Positions 24,926-31,024 of a DNA stretch of 64,000 nucleotides are shown here, piece by piece. Below the pieces are notes generated by a model, which was not told where the DNA came from, made no database searches, and saw only the letters and a program-made list of their open reading frames with translations. The position numbers were made by a program, and so were the translations under genes. This DNA is from CAWAYR01 sp050250875 (GTDB taxonomy: Bacteria; Acidobacteriota; Vicinamibacteria; Vicinamibacterales; UBA2999), in contig JBFWNV010000002.1 of assembly GCA_050250875.1 (NCBI GenBank), positions 310,001 to 374,000 on the forward strand, written 5' to 3'. How positions within the stretch are numbered: the stretch's first letter is position 1; each line of letters begins with the position of its first letter.

Positions 24926-25595
24926 CGGCGTCTCCTTGGCCGCGGCCGCCCGCGGGCGGCCGGGTGATCGGGTTCTCCGCCACGAAGTGGCCCACCGCCT
25001 CGGCGATGACGCCTTCCTCCTGCTGCTTGCGCGTCCGCCAGGTCTGCAGTTCGGCCAGCTCGTCGGCGACGCGCCGGTCGTTCTCGGCGATGCGCGCGCG
25101 CAGTTCGGCGACGCGGGTGGCGATCTCTTCCTCGAGGCGGCGGTTCTCGGCGGTGGTCTGCGACGCCAGGTCGTCGAGGTGCTGCTGCAGCACGCGCTCG
25201 TAGGTGTCGAGAGCGCGGTCGCGGCGCACGGCGTCTTCGACGATCTCGTTCACGGTGACGCCGGCGGCGTCGAGGGCGACGCGCACCGAGCGGGCGCGCA
25301 CCTCGGCCGGCAGGGCGCGGATGTGCTCGCTCTGCAGCATCTCGGCCACCTTGAGCACGGTGTAGCCGTGGGCCGGGGCGGCGATCTTGGCCGACTCGTA
25401 GACGATGGCGAGGTCGGCAGCGGCGGTGACCGGACCGGACGGCGCGGCGTCAGCGGCGGGCGCGTCCGCCGGCGGCTCGGGGGCGAGGTCGGCGGCGCGG
25501 CGCGGCGGCGCCGGGGCAGGCCGCTGGCCGGCCGACTCGCCGGAAGGGTCCGGCTCGTCGGTGACGACGAAATAGCTGTACCACTTCTTGCTCAC
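24915..25595 (-). CDS. Coiled-coil protein, first gene of the PspA operon, unknown family
   Basis: This 226-residue soluble protein starts at GTG 25595. The conserved-looking N-terminus SKKWYSYFVVTDE is followed by a Pro/Ala-rich disordered stretch (18-60). A small globular helical part comes next (about 62-125: AAADLAIVYESAKI, HGYTVLKVAEMLQSEHIRALP, RARSVRVALDAAGV). A C-terminal coiled coil covers about 130-205. The central part resembles a small helical adaptor domain but I do not recognise it. It overlaps the PspA start by 11 bp, so the two should be co-translated and may form a complex. Upstream to 25773 I see no gene. Confidence 0.72.
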   Translation of the reverse strand: MSKKWYSYFVVTDEPDPSGESAGQRPAPAPPRRAADLAPEPPADAPAADAAPSGPVTAAADLAIVYESAKIAAPAHGYTVLKVAEMLQSEHIRALPAEVRARSVRVALDAAGVTVNEIVEDAVRRDRALDTYERVLQQHLDDLASQTTAENRRLEEEIATRVAELRARIAENDRRVADELAELQTWRTRKQQEEGVIAEAVGHFVAENPITRPPAGGRGQGDADVR

Positions 25596-25773
25596 CGGCC
25601 CCCCGACTGTTGCCCGCGGATTGTAGCAGGCCGAAGCGGCCGTCCCGTGTGACGGCCCGAGCCACGGCGTGCAGCGGCGAGCGGGCGGAGCCGCGTCGCT
25701 CCGTCTGCGTATCGGGCGTCGAGGGCCGACCGTTCAGGGCAATTTCTGCGATTGGTCTGGCCAAGCGAGGAAA

Positions 25774-25820
25774 GGGGTCTGACCCCTATTCAGGGCCAGG
25801 CCAGAAAGGGGTCTGACCCC
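25774..25820. repeat. Family A REPIN-like unit, copy 2
   Basis: Two GGGGTCTGACCCC palindromes (25774-25786 and 25808-25820) are separated by 21 bp; 47 bp in total, same size as copies at 298, 53418 and 54098. The spacer read on the minus strand is TTTCTGGCC...GAATA, close to copy 1. It lies between the PspA operon promoter region and the 3' end of the DUF2934 gene; the 240-bp spacer holds no gene. Confidence 0.85.
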
Positions 25821-25835
25821 CCAGTCGCGGGAGCC

Positions 25836-26174
25836 TCAGTCTCGCGAAGCCGCGCCCTGCAGCAGCTCGCGCTCGGCAGCCAGCCAGTAGTCGAGGCTGC
25901 CGCCCTGGCCGGCGTTCTCGAGGGCGAGGAAGTAGGCGCGCACCTGGATGTCCTCCCGGGTCACGGGCCGCTGCAGCGTGGCAGACGGTGACGCCGCCGC
26001 TGGAGCCTTGGGGGACACGGTCTCGTTGGCGGTCGGCGCGGCGATCGCGGGAACGCGCGCCGGCGCGGCGGGGGTGACGCGCTTGGCGCGGGGTGTCTTG
26101 GCGGCGGCGGGACGCGCGGTCGCGCGGGGAGAGCGGGGAGCGGCGGCGGATCGAGCGGTCTTCTTGGCAGGCAC
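25836..26174 (-). CDS. DUF2934 protein with basic Ala/Lys/Pro-rich N-terminus
   Basis: This 112-residue protein starts at GTG 26174, preceded by AAGGA. Residues 1-70 are rich in Ala, Pro, Lys and Arg (PAKKTARSAAAPRSPRATAR), like a histone-H1-type tail able to bind DNA. Residues about 72-108 are the DUF2934 module (REDIQVRAYFLALENAG then DYWLAAERELL). DUF2934 proteins are small, often encoded near stress genes, and their function is unknown. It is divergent from the BCCT-like gene with about 105 bp between. Confidence 0.72.
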   Translation of the reverse strand: MPAKKTARSAAAPRSPRATARPAAAKTPRAKRVTPAAPARVPAIAAPTANETVSPKAPAAASPSATLQRPVTREDIQVRAYFLALENAGQGGSLDYWLAAERELLQGAASRD

Positions 26175-26280
26175 GTTCTCTTTTCCTTATGAATACGACG
26201 CCGTCTCGTCGGCGCCGGAATACCTATCTTCTCACGGCTGCACGACGACGCAATGGCCCGGCTGTAACATCGGCGTCGAC

Positions 26281-27411
26281 GTGGAGCAGACGGTTCTCTC
26301 GGCCGCGATCGTCGTCACGTTGGCCACCTCGGTGGCGGTCGTCGTCGGCTGGGGCCGCCGCCGCGTCGCCGGGCCGATGCCGCTGTCGCTGCTCGGCTTC
26401 ATGGCGCTGCTCTTCACCTCGGGGCTCGACGCCGGACTCATCATGTTCCCGCTCACCGAGTTCCCGGTCTACGCCCGCGAACCGGTCTACGCCTTCGCCA
26501 ACCCGCTGGCGATCACCTTCGGGTTCTGGGGCTTCCTGGTGTGGGGCTTCTACTTCCTCACCACCTTCTACTTTCTGGCGGTGGAGCCGCACGTGCGGCT
26601 GTTCGAACTGCCGGCCGTGCGCGTCGTCAACAACGTGACCATCGTCGGCACCTGCGCGTTCACGGCCTACCTGCTGCTGCGCAACCTGCCCTTCTATGCG
26701 CCTGATCTCGGTGCGCCGGCACGCTACCTGGTGGTGGCCGCCACGGTGCTGATGGCCGTGCTGTCGAGCACGCAGATCCGCTTCGTGCGCATTCTCAGCG
26801 TGGTGTCGATGTGGCTGTTCGGCGCGCTCGTCGCCGCCCTGTGGCTGCAGTCGGGCATGGGGGTCGGCGGACTGGCCACGACCGCCGCCGACCTCGGCGC
26901 CTACTTCACCGCCCTGCCGCGCTTCGTCCTGCCGATGTCCGACTACCACGCGTTCTATCTGTTCTGGTGGTTCTCGTGGAGCATCATGATCGGGCAATTC
27001 GTGGCCCGCTTCGTCGGCGGCATCCGCACCTGGCAGCTGGCGGCGGCGCTGCTGGTGATCCCGTCGATCCCGCTGGCCGCGTGGTTCTCGGTGCTCTACT
27101 TCTACTTCCGCGCCGGCGCCGCGGTGCCGCCGCTGCTCAGCACGGCGATGGTCGTGGTCGGTGTGGTGTTCGTCGTCAACTCGCTGGATTCGCTGATTCG
27201 TCTCTACTCCGACAACCTCGGGCTGACGGTGCGGCGCTTCGGCACGCCGCTGTACGTGGCGGGGCACTGGGGGCTCATGGCCGGCCTGGTGCTGGCGTTC
27301 CAGCTCACGCCGCTGGGCATCGAGTGGTTCGGCCTGACGGTGATCGGGCTCTACGCGGCCATCTACGTGCTGCTGTTCCGGCATCGCGGCAAGCTCACCG
27401 CGGCACCGTGA
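26281..27411 (+). CDS. Divergent, short BCCT-like membrane transporter
   Basis: This is a 376-residue protein with about 10 hydrophobic helices. The segment YLFWWFSWSIMIGQFVARFVGGIRT corresponds to the BCCT signature around the substrate Trp box (WWxxWxPF...F.AR.S.GRT), but the usual Pro is Met and the total length is about 130 residues below the family norm. TFGFWGFLVWGFY matches the helix-4 region. The only sensible in-frame start is GTG 26281, without a clear ribosome site. A betaine/choline/carnitine-type substrate is the family expectation; given the divergence, function is uncertain. Confidence 0.68.
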   Translation: MEQTVLSAAIVVTLATSVAVVVGWGRRRVAGPMPLSLLGFMALLFTSGLDAGLIMFPLTEFPVYAREPVYAFANPLAITFGFWGFLVWGFYFLTTFYFLAVEPHVRLFELPAVRVVNNVTIVGTCAFTAYLLLRNLPFYAPDLGAPARYLVVAATVLMAVLSSTQIRFVRILSVVSMWLFGALVAALWLQSGMGVGGLATTAADLGAYFTALPRFVLPMSDYHAFYLFWWFSWSIMIGQFVARFVGGIRTWQLAAALLVIPSIPLAAWFSVLYFYFRAGAAVPPLLSTAMVVVGVVFVVNSLDSLIRLYSDNLGLTVRRFGTPLYVAGHWGLMAGLVLAFQLTPLGIEWFGLTVIGLYAAIYVLLFRHRGKLTAAP

Positions 27412-27504
27412 CCGGCCCCTGGCCACCGGGTGTTGGACCGCGCGCCGGCGCCGTCCGTCACTCCGGGCACCCGGGCGACCAGGCGGCCCGTTTACGCTGG
27501 AGCC

Positions 27505-28407
27505 ATGCGTGTTCCCGTGCTTCTCGCGTGCGTGCTCGGTGTGGCCGGCGTCGTCGGCCCCGCGGCCCAACCGGCCGCGCCGGCGAGGCTCGCCAGCCTC
27601 GACGGCTTCGCCATTCCCGAGTCGGCCCGCTTCGATCCCGACCTCGATCGCTACTACGTGAGCAACGTCAACGCGCATGCGACCGCGAGCGACGACAACG
27701 GCTTCATCTCGCTGGTCGGGCCGGACGGCACGCTGCTGGATCGCCGCTTCATCGCCGGCGGGCAGCACGGCGTGACCCTGCACGGGCCCAAGGGCATGGC
27801 GATCGTCGGCGCCGATCTGTGGGTGACCGACGTCACGATGCTGCGCCGCTTCGATCGGCGCACGGGCCGGCCGGGGCGAGGCGTCGATCTCGGGCCGCAC
27901 GGCGCGGTGTTCCTCAACGACGTCACCGCCGCGCCCGACGGCACGCTCTACGTGTCGGACACCAGCCTGGTGTTTCCGCCCACCGGCAACCCGACGCGCG
28001 GCAGGACCGACCGCGTCTACCGCGTGTCGCCGGCCGGCGAGGTGTCGATCGCCGTCGCCGACGCCCGGCTCGAGGGGCCGAACGGCGTGTTCTGGGATAC
28101 GCGCGCGAACCAGCTGCTCATCGCGTCGATCATGGGCAAGCACGTCTACCGCTGGACCGCCGGCGGCGGCCTGCACGTGCTGGCCAGCGGCCCGGGCGGC
28201 TACGACGGCGTCGAGCGGCTCGATGAGCGGACGCTGCTGGTCTCGAGCCAGGACCTGCCAGGGCTGATGAGCCTCGTGAACGGCGTGCTCGCGCCGCTCG
28301 TCCCCGGCGTGTCGGACGTGGCCGACATCGGCGTGGACGTGACGCGCCGGCGCGTGGCGATTCCGCGCCTCGATCCCGGCATCGTCGAAATCTGGCAGCT
28401 GCCATAG
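27505..28407 (+). CDS. Exported SMP-30/gluconolactonase-like beta-propeller protein
   Basis: This 300-residue protein starts at ATG 27505 (CTGGAG upstream) with a signal peptide (VPVLLACVLGVAGVVGPAAQ). Propeller motifs recur: IPESARFDPDLDRYYVSN, NDVTAAPDGTLYVSDT, LEGPNGVFWDTRANQLLIAS. The Asn-Asp and Pro-Asn-Gly positions match calcium and substrate contacts of the SMP-30/LRE family. Gluconolactonase activity is possible but unproved; many relatives are generic lactonases or binding propellers. A family B repeat begins 6 bp after the stop. Confidence 0.78.
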   Translation: MRVPVLLACVLGVAGVVGPAAQPAAPARLASLDGFAIPESARFDPDLDRYYVSNVNAHATASDDNGFISLVGPDGTLLDRRFIAGGQHGVTLHGPKGMAIVGADLWVTDVTMLRRFDRRTGRPGRGVDLGPHGAVFLNDVTAAPDGTLYVSDTSLVFPPTGNPTRGRTDRVYRVSPAGEVSIAVADARLEGPNGVFWDTRANQLLIASIMGKHVYRWTAGGGLHVLASGPGGYDGVERLDERTLLVSSQDLPGLMSLVNGVLAPLVPGVSDVADIGVDVTRRRVAIPRLDPGIVEIWQLP

Positions 28408-28412
28408 CGGCT

Positions 28413-28472
28413 GGGGCCTGGCCCCAACGGCACGGAAGTTGCGCCGATTTCGTGCCAATGGGGCCAGGCCCC
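28413..28472. repeat. Family B 60-bp REPIN-like unit, copy 2
   Basis: GGGGCCTGGCCCC (28413-28425) and GGGGCCAGGCCCC (28460-28472) enclose 34 bp whose ends (CGGCACG/CGTGCCA) also pair, with TTGCGC at the apex. It starts 6 bp after the stop of the propeller gene and ends 48 bp before the next start, so it could form a strong RNA hairpin after the upstream gene. Confidence 0.85.
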
Positions 28473-28519
28473 AAGACGCGCCGTTACAACCTTGGCGGCG
28501 GCATGGCCGTCTATGTCGC

Positions 28520-30961
28520 ATGCTCCAGCAACTCCGGCTCGCCGTCCGCCGACTCGTTGCCGCGCCCGGCTTTGCGGCCGTCGCGATCGGCACGCTCGCC
28601 CTCGGCATCGGCGCCAACGCCGCGATGTTCAGCGTGGTGCGCGCGGTGCTGCTCGCTCCGCTGCCCTACCACGCACCGGACGAGCTGGTCCGTGTCGTCG
28701 GCTTCGACGAGGAGGAGGGCGAACCCGGCAACCTGTCGCCCGCCGACTACCTGGACTTCGCGCGCGAGACGCGGATCCTCGCCCGAATGGCTGCCTACGG
28801 ATTCGTCGGCTCGGCCACCGTCAGCGGATCGGAGGGCGACGCCGAACGCGTCGGGATGGTGCGGGTGACGCACACGTTCTTCCCCACGCTCGGGGTGCCG
28901 GCGGCGCTCGGGCGCCTGTTCGCGGCCGAGGACGACCGGATGGGGGCGCCCCGCGTGGCGGTCATCAGCGACGGCTACTGGCGACGGCGCTTCGCCGCGG
29001 CGCCGGGCGTGGTCGGTGCCGAGATGCGCGTCAACGCCGAGTCCGTCACGGTGATCGGTGTCCTGCCGGCCGCGTATCGGCACATCGAAGAGGATCCCGA
29101 CCGATCGGCCGACGTGTTCGTGCCGTTCGGGTTCGACCCGGCCACCGCGCCTCGCAGCGGCCGCTTCATCCGTGCCATCGGCCGCCTCGCCCCCGGGGCA
29201 GCGGTGGACCAGGCGCGGGCCGAGCTCACGGCGATGGCCGCCCGGCTCGAGCAGCAGTACCCGACCAGCAACTACAAGGAGCGCGTGCTCGTCACGCCAC
29301 TGCACGACGCAGTCGTGGCCGGCGCACGCCGCAGCCTGGTCGTACTGGCCGCCGCCGTCGGGCTGGTGCTGCTCATCGCCTGCGCCAACCTCGCGAATCT
29401 GCTGCTCGCCGCCGGCAGCGGTCGCCAGCGCGAGTTCGCCGTGCGGACGGCCCTTGGCGCCGATCGCGGACGCCTGATCGGCCAGCTGCTCGCCGAGAGT
29501 CTGGTGCTCAGCGCATTCGGCGCGGTCGCGGGGGTGGCCCTGGCCGCGTTGGGCACGCGCGGCGCAACGCTGCTCGCCGCCGCTTCGATCCCGCGCACCG
29601 CCGACATCCGTATCGATGCCTGGGTGCTCGCGTTCGTCGCTCTCGCCGCTGTCGTGTCGGCGCTGATCTTCGGCTTGGCGCCGGCACTGCACCTGTCGCA
29701 CGCCTCGCTCCACGGCACCCTCAAGGAAGGCGGGCGGTCCACCGGCGCGGTCCTGCCGCATCAGGTGCGCGACCTGTTCATGGCCGCGCAGGTGGCGCTC
29801 GCGGTGGTGCTGCTGGTCGGTGCCACGCTGCTCATGCGCAGCCTCTGGAAGCTGGAGGACGTGCCCCCCGGCTTCGCGACGGCGCAGGTGACGGCGATGG
29901 ATGTCTCGCTGCCGACGGCGACCTATCCGGAGGGCGACCAAGTGCCGTTCTACGCGCGGCTCGAGGAACGCGTGCGGGCGCTGCCAGGTGTCGAGCGCGT
30001 CGGCGCGGTGAACATCCTGCCGCTCAGCCGCAACTACGACAGCCGCGGCATCCAGGTGGAGGATCATCCGCGGCCGCGCGGGCAGGCGCTGGCGCCACAG
30101 GCGCGCTCGGTCACGCTTGGCTACTTCGCCGCGATGGGCGTCCCGCTCCTGCGTGGCCGGCTCTTCGACGCGCGCGACGCCGCCCCGTCGCCGCTCGTCG
30201 TCGTGATCAGCGACAGCATGGCGCGCCAGTACTGGCCCGGCGAGGATCCGCTCGGCCGGCGGATCACGTTCAACAGCGGCATCCCGCGCGAGCAGCAGCA
30301 GGAGGTCGGCGGTCCGGGATCGCGCGAGGTCGTCGGCATCGTCGGCGACGTGCGCCATCTGGCGCTCGACGAGGCGGCAGTGCCGATGTTCTACACGCCG
30401 CACGCGCAGCAGCCCTCGTACCACACGATGACGCTCGTGGTACGCAGTGGCGGTGACGTGGCCGGGCTGGCGGGCGCCGTGCGGGCGGAGCTGCGGCAGA
30501 TGGACGCCGGCGTGCCGCTCTATCAGGTCCGCACGGTGGATCAGGTGCTGGCGCGCGTCGTCGCGCAGCCGCGGCTGCGGGCCGGGCTGCTCACGCTCTT
30601 CGCGCTGCTGGCGGCGATGCTGGCGGCGCTGGGCGTCTACGGCGTCGTCAGCTACGTGGTGCAGCAGCGCACCGCCGAGATCGGCGTGCGGATGGCGCTG
30701 GGTGCCAGCCGCCAGGACGTGCTGGCGATGATGCTCGGCCAAGGCATGCGGCCGGTGCTGGCCGGGGTGTCTGTCGGCCTGGCCGGCGCGTGGGTGCTGA
30801 GCCGCACGATGTCGGCGCTGCTCTTCGGCGTCACCGCCGGCGACGCGGCCAGCTACGCGATCGCTGCCGTCGGCCTCACCGTGGCTGCCCTGGCCGCCAC
30901 GCTGGTGCCGGCGCGTCGCGCCACGAGCGTCGATCCGGCCATCGCCCTGCGCGGCGATTGA
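28520..30961 (+). CDS. ADOP-type FtsX/MacB permease (2 of 4)
   Basis: This is an 813-residue duplicated permease. The start at ATG 28520 (MLQQLRLAVRRLVAAPGF) gives the canonical N-terminus; no strong ribosome site is seen. The first half has FAAVAIGTLALGIGANAAMFSVV (family opening), a MacB periplasmic domain, helices around LVLLIACANLANLLLAAGS, and VRTALGADRGRLIG. The second half has VVLLVGATLLMRSLWKLEDVPPGF, a second periplasmic domain, and the signature RTAEIGVRMALGASRQDV. It ends LVPARRATSVDPAIALRG. No ATPase or PadR partner is adjacent. It is probably part of a macrolide/lipid-type export or envelope-tension system. Confidence 0.9.
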   Translation: MLQQLRLAVRRLVAAPGFAAVAIGTLALGIGANAAMFSVVRAVLLAPLPYHAPDELVRVVGFDEEEGEPGNLSPADYLDFARETRILARMAAYGFVGSATVSGSEGDAERVGMVRVTHTFFPTLGVPAALGRLFAAEDDRMGAPRVAVISDGYWRRRFAAAPGVVGAEMRVNAESVTVIGVLPAAYRHIEEDPDRSADVFVPFGFDPATAPRSGRFIRAIGRLAPGAAVDQARAELTAMAARLEQQYPTSNYKERVLVTPLHDAVVAGARRSLVVLAAAVGLVLLIACANLANLLLAAGSGRQREFAVRTALGADRGRLIGQLLAESLVLSAFGAVAGVALAALGTRGATLLAAASIPRTADIRIDAWVLAFVALAAVVSALIFGLAPALHLSHASLHGTLKEGGRSTGAVLPHQVRDLFMAAQVALAVVLLVGATLLMRSLWKLEDVPPGFATAQVTAMDVSLPTATYPEGDQVPFYARLEERVRALPGVERVGAVNILPLSRNYDSRGIQVEDHPRPRGQALAPQARSVTLGYFAAMGVPLLRGRLFDARDAAPSPLVVVISDSMARQYWPGEDPLGRRITFNSGIPREQQQEVGGPGSREVVGIVGDVRHLALDEAAVPMFYTPHAQQPSYHTMTLVVRSGGDVAGLAGAVRAELRQMDAGVPLYQVRTVDQVLARVVAQPRLRAGLLTLFALLAAMLAALGVYGVVSYVVQQRTAEIGVRMALGASRQDVLAMMLGQGMRPVLAGVSVGLAGAWVLSRTMSALLFGVTAGDAASYAIAAVGLTVAALAATLVPARRATSVDPAIALRGD

Positions 30962-30964
30962 GTT

Positions 30965-31024
30965 GGGGCCTGGCCCCGATGGCACGTTCCTTGCGCAACT
31001 ATCGTGCCGTTGGGGCCAGGCCCC
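30965..31024. repeat. Family B 60-bp REPIN-like unit, copy 3
   Basis: GGGGCCTGGCCCC (30965-30977) and GGGGCCAGGCCCC (31012-31024) enclose 34 bp with paired inner segments and TTGCGC at the apex. It fills exactly the space between two convergent genes: it starts 3 bp after the permease stop, and its last base is the first base of the TAG (minus strand) of the PIG-L gene. It would serve as a bidirectional hairpin. Confidence 0.87.

Noticed and set aside
18709..25595. Anti-phage defence island
   Set aside because: An ATPase next to coiled-coil proteins can suggest defence, but there is no nuclease, toxin or mobile context, and the PspA and exported proteins point to envelope biology.
26224..28617. 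Long minus-strand frame across the BCCT-like and SMP-30-like genes
   Set aside because: Composition (His/Arg/Gln-rich) and lack of motifs mark it as a shadow of the two plus-strand genes.
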